In this document: positions 1-12,198 of the stretch, piece after piece | Layout: every line of letters begins with the position of its first letter | How positions within the stretch are numbered: the first letter of the stretch is position 1 | Source of the DNA: Lacticaseibacillus rhamnosus | GTDB lineage: Bacteria > Bacillota > Bacilli > Lactobacillales > Lactobacillaceae | NCBI RefSeq assembly: GCF_900636965.1 | Contig: NZ_LR134331.1 | Location: forward strand, 1,302,001 to 1,366,000 | DNA: 64,000 nucleotides | Reading direction: 5' to 3' | Made by a program: the position numbers and the translations under genes | Notes under the pieces: generated by a model | The model's database searches: none | What the model saw: the letters and a program-made list of their open reading frames with translations, nothing else | What the model was told of the DNA's origin: nothing

Positions 1-564
1 ATCAGTGCGAATTTTGCCTGCCATATTCGTCATGGTTTCAAAGGCTTTATCAAGCGTTTCATAAGTGTCGGCGGTTTTAACCTCATGATGGGTAATTTGA
101 GCATATTTTTGCATGAGATCTAACAGATTTGGCACTTGTTGATAGACGAAGGTACCCGCATCGGTCAAGCGTTGCGGTGCCTGAACTAGGGCCTCGAAAT
201 AAGCGTGGAGTAAATCAACTAAATCAGTGTTTAAGGTTAATGCCCGTAATTTGGGGACTTGTTGGGTTAAGGCTTCAATCGTGCGAATTTGCTCGGCAAG
301 ATCAGCCATCGTCTTTCTGAAAAGTTTGATTTCTTCTTCACTTAATCCAGATGCCGCATAGTGTTCCGCCATTTTGGGATCTAAACTTGGCAGACTGGCA
401 GATTTTGGCTTGGGCCGACTCAATTCACCGATAAAGCGGGCAAATGCGAAAACGGTGCCGACAAAAATGGCAATGAGCCATCGTCCGGACAAAGCACCTA
501 ATACTGCACCCATGGCGGCCCAGAGTATGATTCGCCAAGTGCGAATACGTTTGCTTGTGGCCAC
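1..564 (-). CDS. XpaC-like membrane protein, 3' part cut by window edge
   Basis: The minus strand is open from a GTG at 564 to the window edge (188 codons). A GAGGA ribosome binding site lies 9 bases upstream. The N-terminus is basic and followed by a hydrophobic segment (about residues 10-45, with IILWAAMGAVLG and WLIAIFVGTVF). A linker with PKPKSASLPSLDPKMAEHY and a helical region follow (LSEEEIKLFRKTMADLAEQ). This layout matches the XpaC family (annotated '5-bromo-4-chloroindolyl phosphate hydrolysis protein'), often found beside a TelA-like toxic-anion-resistance gene; that neighbour would be outside the window. Biochemical function is not established. The family call comes from recalled sequence character and is moderately secure. 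Divergent from nudF. Confidence 0.65.
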   Translation of the reverse strand, partial: MATSKRIRTWRIILWAAMGAVLGALSGRWLIAIFVGTVFAFARFIGELSRPKPKSASLPSLDPKMAEHYAASGLSEEEIKLFRKTMADLAEQIRTIEALTQQVPKLRALTLNTDLVDLLHAYFEALVQAPQRLTDAGTFVYQQVPNLLDLMQKYAQITHHEVKTADTYETLDKAFETMTNMAGKIRTD

Positions 565-772
565 GAGATCACTTCCTCTTTCGTTTGAGTTTAGTTTAGC
601 ACACCCTTGTACCTTGCCTATCAGCCGGAAGTTGGATATTCGCAAATTTTTTGTTAAGAACAAGCACCAAATTGTCTGCTGGTGTAAGCTGATGACATGG
701 CTAAAAAAACTGATCGTCAATCGGACTTAAGAGCATTGACGAATAGCGACACTATTTTAACAGGAGGCGATC

Positions 773-1321
773 ATGGTGGAAGAAAAACCAATTGCCCAGC
801 AACGCTTGTTTACCGGTCACTTGGTTGCGGTTGATGAACTGACGGTTAAATTGGATAACCAGCAGACGGCTAAACGTGAGATTGTACGGGCGCACCCAGC
901 GGCCGGCGTGTTGGCGCTCAAAGATCAGCGGGCCTTATTCGTGAGTCAATTTCGGTCAACGGTCGGGCAGATGACCTTGGAGATTCCTGCTGGTAAGATA
1001 GCCCCAGGCGAGATGCCGTTAGCAGCTGCCCAGCGCGAATTAAATGAAGAAACCGGGATGCAGGCGCGCGACTGGCAACCGTTGGCAAGTTATTTTCAGT
1101 CACTCGGTTTTTCCGATGCAACCATGGCACTTTTTTTAGCGCGTCACGTCACAACCGCTGAACATCATTTGGATCAGGATGCAGATGAATTTGTCCAACA
1201 TCGCTGGTTAACGCTGAGTGAGGCGCAACAGGCAGTTGACGATGGTCAAATCTGTGATAGTAAAACGCTGCTCGCCTTGTTGTATTGGCAGCTGCAGGAG
1301 GGAAATTATGGCAGAGGTTAA
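773..1321 (+). CDS. nudF: ADP-ribose pyrophosphatase, Nudix family
   Basis: A 182-residue Nudix hydrolase that probably cleaves ADP-ribose to AMP and ribose 5-phosphate in the cytosol. The complete Nudix box is visible at about residues 74-96: G at 74, E six residues later, then REL, EE and TGM, which provide the metal ligands. A perfect AGGAGG lies just before ATG 773. The length is normal for the bacterial ADPRase group. The 3' end overlaps the next small gene (start 1308), so the two are translationally coupled. This is the first gene of a likely nudF-small protein-mtnN-cysteine desulfurase operon. Confidence 0.88.
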   Translation: MVEEKPIAQQRLFTGHLVAVDELTVKLDNQQTAKREIVRAHPAAGVLALKDQRALFVSQFRSTVGQMTLEIPAGKIAPGEMPLAAAQRELNEETGMQARDWQPLASYFQSLGFSDATMALFLARHVTTAEHHLDQDADEFVQHRWLTLSEAQQAVDDGQICDSKTLLALLYWQLQEGNYGRG

Positions 1322-1568
1322 TACACGCAAAGCATACCGTGAGGAGCAGGAAAAAGCGCAACGAGCAGCGCGTGAACGTGAAGCCAAACGTATTGAGGTT
1401 GAAAAAGCCTATGCGCGGCAGAGACGGGGAAAACCCGAAGTAACCGCAGCTCGATTTGATGACGTTACTTTTCGTAAAGTGAATAGTCTCAAGAAACGTT
1501 TGAATTGGGCAATCGGTATTGTCGTCGGTTTGATTGTGATCGTCTTTTTGGTTTTATACTTTGTCTAA
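1308..1568 (+). CDS. small single-pass membrane protein, unknown function
   Basis: An 86-residue protein starting at ATG 1308 (MAEVNTRKAYREEQ), inside the end of nudF, with AGGAGGG just upstream. The first about 60 residues are highly charged and rich in Arg, Glu, Lys and Ala, probably helical or coiled-coil. The C-terminus is one hydrophobic helix (about residues 65-86, WAIGIVVGLIVIVFLVLYFV). It looks like a tail-anchored protein with a cytoplasmic helix. I do not recognise a named family. Overlap with nudF and tight spacing to mtnN imply co-transcription. Confidence 0.75.
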   Translation: MAEVNTRKAYREEQEKAQRAAREREAKRIEVEKAYARQRRGKPEVTAARFDDVTFRKVNSLKKRLNWAIGIVVGLIVIVFLVLYFV

Positions 1569-1635
1569 CTTAGACGCTGATAAGCTCAGGAAAGTTTATG
1601 ATCAGATTCACGACATTAATTTAAAGAAAGAATGA
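1561..1635 (+). other. possible 24-codon ORF before mtnN
   Basis: A TTG-started frame overlaps the stop of the membrane-protein gene and ends at 1635. It would encode LSNLDADKLRKVYDQIH followed by DINLKKE, a protein-like composition. There is no ribosome binding site before the TTG. It could be the frameshifted tail of a longer ancestral version of the upstream gene. Listed only as a possibility. Confidence 0.2.
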
Positions 1636-1644
1636 GGCGATTTT

Positions 1645-2355
1645 TTGATTAAGGTCGGGGTTATTTGTGCGATGGAAGAAGAAATTCGGACGTTACTGGC
1701 TAAACAGACTCATCAGCAAGAAACGGTGATTGCCAGCCAGCATTACTTTGAAGGCCAAATAGATGGTGTTGATGTTATTTTGGTACAATCCGGAATTGGT
1801 AAGGTACAAGCAGCGATGACGACTGCCTTGCTGTTAGCGACTTTTAAGCCGGATGTTGTTGTCAATACTGGCAGTGCCGGTGGTATCGGTAGCGGTTTGG
1901 CGATCGGTGATGTTGTGATTTCAAGCGGTGTGGCTTATCATGATGCGGATGCGACCGCGTTTGGTTATTTGCCGGGGCAATTGCCACAACAGCCGCAGAT
2001 TTTTGAAGCCGGCATGAGTTATGTGCGCCAGATTCAAGCTGCTGCGACGGCGACCGGCTTGACGTCAAAAGTCGGCTTGATTGTTTCGGGCGATCAGTTT
2101 ATTAATGGCAAAGAGGCGATCGCCCGAATTTTGAAAATTTATCCACAAGCGCTTGCCAGTGAGATGGAAGGCGCAGCGGTTGGCCAGGTTGCCAAGGAAT
2201 TTCACACCCCGTTTGTTGTTATTCGGGCAATGAGCGATGTGGCTGATGAGCAGTCTGGGGTTGATTTCGACAAATTTGTGATCAAAGCAGGGGAGCAAAG
2301 TGCTGCGATGTTGTTACAGTTCTTTAGTCATTTGCAGCGATCACAGCATAATTAG
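1645..2355 (+). CDS. mtnN: 5'-methylthioadenosine/S-adenosylhomocysteine nucleosidase
   Basis: A 236-residue MTA/SAH nucleosidase (Pfs) that removes adenine from methylthioadenosine and S-adenosylhomocysteine. It serves methionine salvage and supplies the ribosyl-homocysteine used by LuxS. The N-terminal AMEEEI carries the catalytic Glu region. NTGSAGGIGSGLAIGDVVIS (about residues 74-93) and SGDQFI form the purine site, and EMEGAA is the nucleoside-binding signature. A conserved SD pair near residue 197 holds the catalytic Asp. The start is TTG 1645, after a GAGGCGA ribosome binding site; no ATG fits the frame better. It runs 11 bases ahead of the cysteine desulfurase start. Confidence 0.93.
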   Translation: MIKVGVICAMEEEIRTLLAKQTHQQETVIASQHYFEGQIDGVDVILVQSGIGKVQAAMTTALLLATFKPDVVVNTGSAGGIGSGLAIGDVVISSGVAYHDADATAFGYLPGQLPQQPQIFEAGMSYVRQIQAAATATGLTSKVGLIVSGDQFINGKEAIARILKIYPQALASEMEGAAVGQVAKEFHTPFVVIRAMSDVADEQSGVDFDKFVIKAGEQSAAMLLQFFSHLQRSQHN

Positions 2356-2366
2356 GAGTGATTGTA

Positions 2367-3530
2367 ATGCAACACATTTATCTCGACAATGCTGCCACCA
2401 CACCGATGGCTCCTGAAGTCATTCAGACCATGACGGATCAAATGCAACATGATTTTGGCAACGCCAGCTCGACTCACTGGTTTGGCCGGGAAGCTCACAC
2501 GGTAATGGACAAAAGCCGGAAAGTTTTGGCGGACTCGATTCATGCCCAACCCGGCGAGATTGTGATCACCAGTGGGGCAACCGAAAGTAATAATACCGCT
2601 ATCACCCAGACGGCACATGCGCGTGCGTCATTAGGTAAACACATTATTACCACGGCGATTGAGCATCCCTCTGTGTTGCAGCCGTTAAAGGCCCTTGAAA
2701 AAGAAGGTTATCGCGTTACCTATTTGCCTGTGGATGAGAACGGGCGTATCCGGTTAGCTGATTTTGATGCCGCGCTGGATGACGACACCATTTTGGTCAC
2801 CATCATGATGGGTAACAATGAGGTTGGCAGTCGGATGCCGATTAGTGAAATTGGTGCACGGCTGGTTGACCATCAAGCCTGGTTCCACACCGATGCAACG
2901 CAGGCGTATGGCTTGCTTGATATTGACGTCAACGCACAGCACATTGATATGCTTAGTGTTTCGGCCCATAAGATTAATGGTCCAAAGGGGATTGGCTTTT
3001 TGTATCGCGATCCGAAAGTTCAGTTCCCTGCGCTTTTAAAAGGTGGCGAACAGGAGCTCAAGCGGCGTGCGGGGACCGAAAATATCGCCGGAATTGCCGG
3101 TTTCGCTTCTGCGGTGAAGTTGATTACGCCTGAGGAAAAGGCTAAGCGCCAAAGCAAATATCTCGGCTTTAAGCAACAGATTATGACCGCTCTAGATGAT
3201 GCAAAGGTGCCATATGCGGTTAATGGCGATATTCGGCCGGACAATGTCAATCACGTGTTCAATTTGTGGTTAAAAGGGATTTCGACTTATGCGCTTCAAA
3301 CAAATTTGGATTTAGCGGGGATTGCGGTATCTGGCGGGTCAGCCTGCACGGCGGGATCACTGGAGCCATCCCATGTCTTGACGGCCATGTTTGGCGGTGA
3401 TAGTCCGCGTCTGGGTGAATCAATTCGCGTTTCTTTTGGTGGGCAGACGACTGCAGATGATATTCAGGCGTTTATTGATACCTTATTGCCGATTATCAAA
3501 CGGTTAACTGCCAAACAAACGAGTCGGTAG
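2367..3530 (+). CDS. cysteine desulfurase (NifS/IscS-like)
   Basis: A 387-residue class V aminotransferase-fold PLP enzyme that takes sulfur from cysteine as an enzyme persulfide. The substrate-binding start YLDNAATTPM, the PLP-lysine motif SAHKINGPKG (Lys near residue 202) and the persulfide Cys loop SGGSACTAGS (Cys near 325) are all present. AGGAG at 2354-2358 is 8 bases from ATG 2367. The upstream in-frame GTG 2358 overlaps that ribosome binding site and is rejected. In related bacteria this type of desulfurase sits next to mnmA and feeds tRNA 2-thiouridine synthesis. Here mnmA is about 3.2 kb downstream, so MnmA is the likely sulfur acceptor. Confidence 0.93.
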   Translation: MQHIYLDNAATTPMAPEVIQTMTDQMQHDFGNASSTHWFGREAHTVMDKSRKVLADSIHAQPGEIVITSGATESNNTAITQTAHARASLGKHIITTAIEHPSVLQPLKALEKEGYRVTYLPVDENGRIRLADFDAALDDDTILVTIMMGNNEVGSRMPISEIGARLVDHQAWFHTDATQAYGLLDIDVNAQHIDMLSVSAHKINGPKGIGFLYRDPKVQFPALLKGGEQELKRRAGTENIAGIAGFASAVKLITPEEKAKRQSKYLGFKQQIMTALDDAKVPYAVNGDIRPDNVNHVFNLWLKGISTYALQTNLDLAGIAVSGGSACTAGSLEPSHVLTAMFGGDSPRLGESIRVSFGGQTTADDIQAFIDTLLPIIKRLTAKQTSR

Positions 3531-3690
3531 CTTTCGGAAAAGTAGGCAGTACCATCTTGAGACTCGTTAGGGCACTGTGAAGCTAAGCGATGGAAAAGAA
3601 GACACTTTTCGGGCAATCCCGTGATGTGCTAAACTTATGGGTAGTTAAGCGTGTTCATAACGCACGTGTCTTGCGTTTTACGCTCATATT

Positions 3691-3808
3691 AACGCGTTCT
3701 CCAGCGCAGAAGTCTGCGTGTAAGGACCTCAGTCGCAATGGCCAAAGCCCGGCCATCACGCCTGAGGCCGCTTACACTCCGACTTCTACCCGCGCTGGTT
3801 CACGCTCA
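3691..3808 (+). repeat. palindromic repeat element, copy A
   Basis: An imperfect palindrome of about 118 bp. From outside inward the paired arms are CCAGCGC/GCGCTGG, AGAAGTC/GACTTCT, GTGTAAG/CTTACAC, CCTCAG/CTGAGG and the core ATGGCC/GGCCAT around AAAGCCC. The small internal loops between stems are the same as in the copies at 8.1 and 47 kb. The right end abuts the AGGAGG of the DUF1831 gene. The intergenic stretch to its left (3531-3690) shows nothing else I can name. Confidence 0.85.
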
Positions 3809-3823
3809 GGAGGTTTGGTAATC

Positions 3824-4165
3824 ATGGCTTTAGCTTCAACCGGATCGGCTCAAGGGGATCCTAAGACTTATCGAATTGGGTCCAACTTAAAACGATTTAC
3901 GTTAATTGATTTAGGTTTTGTTCCAACGAAGAATGGTAATTTTCAGCTTCAGCGGTCGTTGGATCCTAATTCACCGTATACCGCGGCGAATAAACTGAAG
4001 ATGACGGTGGCTAAGACGCTGGACAAGTTTCAGCTGGATGTGACCACAGGCAACGGGCTTAAGGCGATTAACATTTTCAAGAATGACAGCACGAAGGAAA
4101 ATGTTGAACAATATGAATATTGGATTAACAATTTCATTGAACGTGGTGTGCTCGAGCCTAAATAA
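3824..4165 (+). CDS. DUF1831 protein
   Basis: A 113-residue protein (MALASTGSAQGDPKTYRIGS at the start) matching the DUF1831 family of lactobacilli. From memory, a Lactobacillus plantarum member has a solved structure, and the family tends to lie beside cysteine desulfurase and mnmA, suggesting a role in sulfur or amino-acid metabolism; the reaction is unknown. The start is ATG 3824 with AGGAGG 8 bases upstream. A longer in-frame extension back to 3590 would translate the palindromic repeat and is artefactual. The gene lies between the desulfurase and a UvrA-like gene and has its own strong terminator. Confidence 0.8.
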   Translation: MALASTGSAQGDPKTYRIGSNLKRFTLIDLGFVPTKNGNFQLQRSLDPNSPYTAANKLKMTVAKTLDKFQLDVTTGNGLKAINIFKNDSTKENVEQYEYWINNFIERGVLEPK

Positions 4166-4178
4166 GTCTCTTTGAAAA

Positions 4179-4225
4179 TCACGGTAACTTTCCTTTTAAA
4201 CAAGCGGAGATTACCGTGTTTTTTT
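4179..4225 (+). terminator. terminator after DUF1831 gene
   Basis: CACGGTAA and TTACCGTG form an 8-bp stem around a 23-base loop, followed by seven T. It separates DUF1831 from the UvrA-like gene. Confidence 0.8.
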
Positions 4226-4381
4226 GTTGCATGAATCACGGATTAAAGCGTTACGACTGGTAAAGCATGAGCCACATCACGGATGCGTGGTTTTAGTGAG
4301 GCGAATGTCGTGACCGCCAAATCAAGTGGCCAAAAGTGGTAAGCTGGAAACATTGAAATTTTGATATGAAGGAGGGCTTGT

Positions 4382-7904
<3,523 letters not shown>

Positions 7905-7942
7905 TGCGCCAGCAAGTTGGCATGATGTGATGTAAGGAAGAT

Positions 7943-7980
7943 CGGTCCCGGAGATAAACTTTATCTCCGGGGCCGTTTTA
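7943..7980 (+). terminator. terminator after mnmA
   Basis: CGGTCCCGGAGATAAA pairs with TTTATCTCCGGGGCCG, a very strong 14-16 bp stem with almost no loop, then TTTT. Confidence 0.88.
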
Positions 7981-8052
7981 CTTTGTCTGGCTGATTGGGG
8001 TGGGGTTGTTTTGGGTTTTATAACGCCGCTGTTGGTTGGTCGGGTTTATTCT

Positions 8053-8174
8053 CCGAAACGCGCTCACAGGGCCAGAAACCTGCACATAAGGACCTTGGAC
8101 GCAATGGCCAAAGCCCGGCCATCACGTCCAAGGCCGCTTATGCTCCGGTTTCTAAGCGGCCCTGTTCGCGCTCT
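8053..8174 (+). repeat. palindromic repeat element, copy B
   Basis: Same architecture as copy A but with different stem sequences: ACAGGGCC/GGCCCTGT, AGAAACC/GGTTTCT, CATAAG/CTTATG, TTGGAC/GTCCAA and the invariant ATGGCC/GGCCAT core. First of two tandem copies between the mnmA terminator and the phosphatase gene. Confidence 0.88.
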
Positions 8175-8178
8175 GTTT

Positions 8179-8300
8179 CCGAAACGCGCTCACAGGGCCA
8201 GAAACCTGCACATAAGGACCTTGGACGCAATGGCCAAAGCCCGGCCATCACGTCCAAGGCCACTTATGCTCCGGTTTCTAAGCGGCCCTGTTCGCGCTCT
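8179..8300 (+). repeat. palindromic repeat element, copy C (tandem with B)
   Basis: Starts 126 bases after copy B and is almost identical: the visible difference is one base in the right arm (GGCCGCTTATG in B, GGCCACTTATG in C). The near-identity points to a recent 126-bp tandem duplication. Confidence 0.88.
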
Positions 8301-8361
8301 TGATATTTTGTCCGAAAATACTGATAATAAAAAGGTTAAGATGTGAAAAGGGGAGCGGCTT

Positions 8362-9024
8362 GTGACCAAGTTATATTTTGTGCGCCATGGCAAAACAGAA
8401 TGGAATAATCAGGGGCGTTATCAAGGTGCAAATGGTGATTCGCCATTATTGCCGGAGAGCTTTGAACAAATCAAAGCATTGGCTGATTATTTGCGTGGCA
8501 TTTCGTTTGCGCATGCTTATGTCAGTCCGCTCAAACGTGCCCGCGTCACGGCCCAGACGCTTATTAAAGACTTAAATGAACCGATTCCGTTGACGATTAT
8601 GCCGGCTTTGCGGGAGTTCAATTTAGGGAAAATGGAAGGGATGACATTTACGGATGTCGCTAAGCATTTTCCTCAGGAATTACATGCATTTCGGCATGAA
8701 CCGGCAGCGTATGATCCGCGTAAAATTCACGGTGAATCTTTTCCGCAGTTGATTAATCGGGCCATTCCGGCGATTGTGGCTACCGTCGCGATGGATCGGA
8801 CCGGTACGGCTAATTTGTTATATGTCAGTCATGGTGCGGCCTTGGCAGCGGTTATTCAGAGTCTGCTTGGTACACCATTGGCAGAGATTCGCAAAGATGG
8901 TGGGCTGACAAATAGCAGTGTGACGATTCTACAAGCGGATGGTCCGAGTCTGCCATTTAAGTTGTTAAACTGGAATGAAACGAGTTTTCTTCCCGAGCCA
9001 CCGAAGCCAACCGACACGATTTAA
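8362..9024 (+). CDS. histidine phosphatase family protein
   Basis: A 220-residue phosphoglycerate-mutase-like phosphatase. The catalytic motif VRHGKTEWN is at residues 7-15, with further phosphate-site residues in SPLKRARVTAQTL and VSHGAALAA. Substrate is not predictable from sequence; members act on sugar phosphates, nucleotides or other small phosphoesters. The GTG start at 8362 follows GGGGAGCGG. The gene heads a same-strand run with a TPR protein, recD2 and an Eis-like acetyltransferase, with 45 bases to the TPR gene. Confidence 0.85.
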   Translation: MTKLYFVRHGKTEWNNQGRYQGANGDSPLLPESFEQIKALADYLRGISFAHAYVSPLKRARVTAQTLIKDLNEPIPLTIMPALREFNLGKMEGMTFTDVAKHFPQELHAFRHEPAAYDPRKIHGESFPQLINRAIPAIVATVAMDRTGTANLLYVSHGAALAAVIQSLLGTPLAEIRKDGGLTNSSVTILQADGPSLPFKLLNWNETSFLPEPPKPTDTI

Positions 9025-9069
9025 TGGTCGTGACTGCGATCATATCGCACACTGAATGAAGAGGATGCT

Positions 9070-9741
9070 ATGGATTCAAATATTTTAACCGCATTTAATC
9101 AAGGAAAACACGAAGAGGCGATTCAGGCAGCCGTTAAAGCGATTGATGCTGATCCGAAAAATCCTAAGCGTTATGCGGTTTTGACAACGATGCTGATTAG
9201 TTTGAAGGCCTTGGATCAAGCAGGTGAGTTACTAGCCAAAGCGCGGGCACTCTTCCCAGATGACTTGGAATTACAGTACACAGCTGGTCTTTTTGCCTAT
9301 GCGCAGGCGGATTTTCCGGCAGCGGCTGCCTGGTTTACTAAGTGTCGCCAGGATGAGACGTTAAAAAACGATGCCACGTACATGTTGGCATTGAGCTATC
9401 AGCAAGCCGGTCAACCTAAAAAAGCACTGGCCTTTGCATTGACGGCACACGAATTGGCGCCGAAGCAAACAGATGCGGCGTTGCTGGCGGCAGATTTGTT
9501 ATTAGGCGAGCAAGCTTTTGACGCGGCCGCGGAGATTTTGAAACCGCTGCTGGAAACCCGTCAGCCGCAAGTTCTATTTACTTACGGCATGGCGTTGAGT
9601 GCTGCGGGTAAAGATGGCAGTGCCTATTTAGATGCAGCCAAACGGCTTGATCCTAAAGGCTACGATCAAAAAGCCGGTACCGTTGCTGACATCAATCGCT
9701 TCTTACGGTTGCAGGAAGGGGGCCATGATGGACAGGCATGA
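9070..9741 (+). CDS. tetratricopeptide repeat protein
   Basis: A 223-residue, mostly alpha-helical protein without signal peptide or membrane segment. Helical repeats with TPR spacing are visible: GKHEEAIQAAVKAIDADPKN at the start, then DLELQYTAGLFAYAQADFPA, DATYMLALSYQQAGQPKKA and LLLGEQAFDAAAEIL. It is likely a scaffold or chaperone-like adaptor; partner unknown. ATG 9070 follows AAGAGGA. The 3' end overlaps recD2 by 17 bases, a link also seen in other Firmicutes. Confidence 0.85.
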   Translation: MDSNILTAFNQGKHEEAIQAAVKAIDADPKNPKRYAVLTTMLISLKALDQAGELLAKARALFPDDLELQYTAGLFAYAQADFPAAAAWFTKCRQDETLKNDATYMLALSYQQAGQPKKALAFALTAHELAPKQTDAALLAADLLLGEQAFDAAAEILKPLLETRQPQVLFTYGMALSAAGKDGSAYLDAAKRLDPKGYDQKAGTVADINRFLRLQEGGHDGQA

Positions 9742-12193
9742 AGATAGCGTCACTGGCCGGGTCAAAAGTATTTTCTTTCAGAATCCGACTAACTTTTTTA
9801 AAATCCTGCTGATTGATATCACGGCAACCACGATTACCTGGACGGAGCCGGATATTGTGGTGACCGGTACGTTCGGGGATATTAAAGAAGATGAGACGTA
9901 CACGTTTACCGGGCATGTCGTGGACCATCCGAAATATGGCCAGCAGTTTCAAGCGGATAATTACCATGTGGATCGGCCTACGAATAAAACGGGACTGATC
10001 AATTATCTTAGTTCCGACAAGTTTCCGGGAATTGGCCCCAAAACAGCGGAGAAAATCATTGACAAGCTCGGGGTTGATGCGATTGATCGTATTTTGGATG
10101 ACCCTGAGAGCTTAAAAGGATTGGGGATTTCGGCGGCCAAGCAGAAGATGCTGGTCACCAATCTCAAGACGAATCAGGGAATGGAACGGGTCATCATCGG
10201 TCTTAATGACTACGGCTTCACCAGTAACATGGCTGGCCGAATTTATCAGCAATATCAAAATGATGCGCTGGAAGTCATTAAGCAAAATCCGTATCAGTTA
10301 ATCAATGATATTGACGGTATCGGGTTTACGCGGGCCGATCAGATTGCCGCCAAGTTAGCGATTGCCGCGGATTCGCAACTGCGGCTCGGTGGTGCGGTCA
10401 TGGATACCTTGCAGCGCTTGACGGACGGTGAAGGCGACACTTTTGTCGATTTGAAAACGTTGGTCACCCAGACGCTTGATTTACTGGAGCGAGCGCGTCA
10501 GGTTGCAGTGAACCCCGAAGCAGTCGGCCAGGCAATCGTCACTTTAGCCAAGGACAATGCGCTGGTAGCGGAAGGTAAGCGCATTTTTCCTAAACGACTT
10601 TATGATTCCGAATGGCAGATTGCCCGGCAGTTAAAAGGACTGGCGGATGCCGGGCGCGCTGCCAAGCAACCTGCACTGGCCGAAATTAAACAAACATTGG
10701 CCGCCGTACAGGAAGAGACTGGCATTGCCTATGATGAGGTGCAAAAAAAGGCGATTATCACTGCCTTGCAGTCGCCGATTTTTCTTTTAACCGGCGGCCC
10801 CGGAACCGGAAAGACAACGGTGACGGACGGGATTGTCCGCACCTATGCGCAATTGCATGATTTATCCTTGGATCGCCATGAATACACGCCGGATGATCCT
10901 TTCCCGATTATGCTAGCAGCACCGACTGGCCGGGCTGCTAAACGGATCAGTGAGACGACACAGTTACCGGCAAGCACGATTCATCGACTATTGGGATTGG
11001 GCGTGGATACGCAGGAGTTTGCGCCTAATGATCTCCCGGACGGCCTTTTAATTATTGATGAAATGTCGATGGTTGATACGTATCTTTTTCGAACGTTGTT
11101 GACGGCGCTGCACCCGGGTATGCAAATTGTGTTGGTTGGCGATAAAGATCAGCTGCCAAGTGTCGGACCGGGACAGGTTTTTGCTGATTTGTTACGCAGC
11201 CAGGCTTTACCTCACGCAGCGTTAACCCACATTCACCGCCAGGACGCGGACAGTTCGATTATCCCGTTGGCGCATGCAGTCAATGCCGGGCGCTTGCCGG
11301 ATGACTTCACCCGCCCGCAAGTGGATCGGAGCTTTTTGCCGTGTTCACCCAGCCAGGTTCCGGAAGTGGTCGGGCAGGTGGTTCAGCGTGCCGCGGTTAA
11401 ACAGTTTTCGATTGCGGACATTCAGGTGCTTGCACCAATGTATCGCGGAACTGCGGGGATTGATCGGTTGAATCCATTGTTGCAGGATATTTTGAACCCG
11501 AAACGCAGCGCTCGGACAAAAACCGTTCATTTTGGCGAAACCGAGTATCGAATTGGCGATAAAATTCTGCAATTGGTCAACGATCCGAATCAAAATGTGT
11601 TTAATGGCGAAATTGGCCAGATTGTCGGGATCACACTTGCCAAAGAGGCGGCCAGTAAAACCGATGAGTTGACGATTGATTTTGACGGCAATGAAATAAC
11701 GTATAAACGCAGCGACTTCAGCAAAATCACCTTGGCTTATGCGACTTCGATTCACAAAGCGCAAGGCAGCGAGTTTCCAATGGTGATTTTGCCATTAACC
11801 ATGCAGAGTCGCCGGATGCTGCGCCGGAACCTACTTTATACGGCCATTACCCGAGCAAAATCGTTTTTGATTCTGGTGGGCGAGCTGGCTGCATTTGAGA
11901 CCGCAGTTGGCGAAATTGCGGTAAATCGGCATACGGGTTTGGTCCAGCGGCTGCAACAAGCGTTTGGCATGACCGTTTCCCAGCCGGACGTAGAAAAGCC
12001 GACGCCTGCAACTGAAGTCAGCAAGAATAACGGACAAATTGACACTAACCCGTCTGACTTGGATAATGGAATTAGTACTGACGAATCGAACAATTATCAG
12101 CTAACCCCTGCATTGGTGGCTTCACAGCGGATTGATCCTATGATTGGGATGAATGGTGTGACGCCACAAATGTTTATGACGAAGGAGAAATAA
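9725..12193 (+). CDS. recD2: ATP-dependent RecD2-type DNA helicase
   Basis: An 822-residue superfamily 1B 5'-3' helicase for DNA repair and replication-fork maintenance, of the RecD2 type that works without RecBC. Helix-hairpin-helix-like DNA-binding segments are seen near FPGIGPKTAEKIIDKLG and IDGIGFTRADQI. Walker A is GGPGTGKTTV, Walker B is LLIIDEMSMVD, and a late motif is YATSIHKAQGSEFPMVI. The C-terminal about 75 residues are polar and low-complexity. Start is ATG 9725 (a second ATG follows directly) with GGAAGGGGG upstream, inside the TPR gene. Confidence 0.92.
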   Translation: MMDRHEDSVTGRVKSIFFQNPTNFFKILLIDITATTITWTEPDIVVTGTFGDIKEDETYTFTGHVVDHPKYGQQFQADNYHVDRPTNKTGLINYLSSDKFPGIGPKTAEKIIDKLGVDAIDRILDDPESLKGLGISAAKQKMLVTNLKTNQGMERVIIGLNDYGFTSNMAGRIYQQYQNDALEVIKQNPYQLINDIDGIGFTRADQIAAKLAIAADSQLRLGGAVMDTLQRLTDGEGDTFVDLKTLVTQTLDLLERARQVAVNPEAVGQAIVTLAKDNALVAEGKRIFPKRLYDSEWQIARQLKGLADAGRAAKQPALAEIKQTLAAVQEETGIAYDEVQKKAIITALQSPIFLLTGGPGTGKTTVTDGIVRTYAQLHDLSLDRHEYTPDDPFPIMLAAPTGRAAKRISETTQLPASTIHRLLGLGVDTQEFAPNDLPDGLLIIDEMSMVDTYLFRTLLTALHPGMQIVLVGDKDQLPSVGPGQVFADLLRSQALPHAALTHIHRQDADSSIIPLAHAVNAGRLPDDFTRPQVDRSFLPCSPSQVPEVVGQVVQRAAVKQFSIADIQVLAPMYRGTAGIDRLNPLLQDILNPKRSARTKTVHFGETEYRIGDKILQLVNDPNQNVFNGEIGQIVGITLAKEAASKTDELTIDFDGNEITYKRSDFSKITLAYATSIHKAQGSEFPMVILPLTMQSRRMLRRNLLYTAITRAKSFLILVGELAAFETAVGEIAVNRHTGLVQRLQQAFGMTVSQPDVEKPTPATEVSKNNGQIDTNPSDLDNGISTDESNNYQLTPALVASQRIDPMIGMNGVTPQMFMTKEK

Positions 12194-12198
12194 CCTTT

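Noticed and set aside
3590-3823. N-terminal extension of the DUF1831 frame
   Set aside because: It translates the palindromic repeat; the AGGAGG and ATG at 3824 give the family-sized protein.
8053-8300. Two direct repeats that could suggest a CRISPR array
   Set aside because: The unit is 126 bp and palindromic throughout, with no spacers and no cas genes.
7995-8346. Overlapping plus-strand ORFs of about 100 residues
   Set aside because: They are translations of the tandem repeat copies B and C (internally duplicated peptide), with no ribosome binding site.
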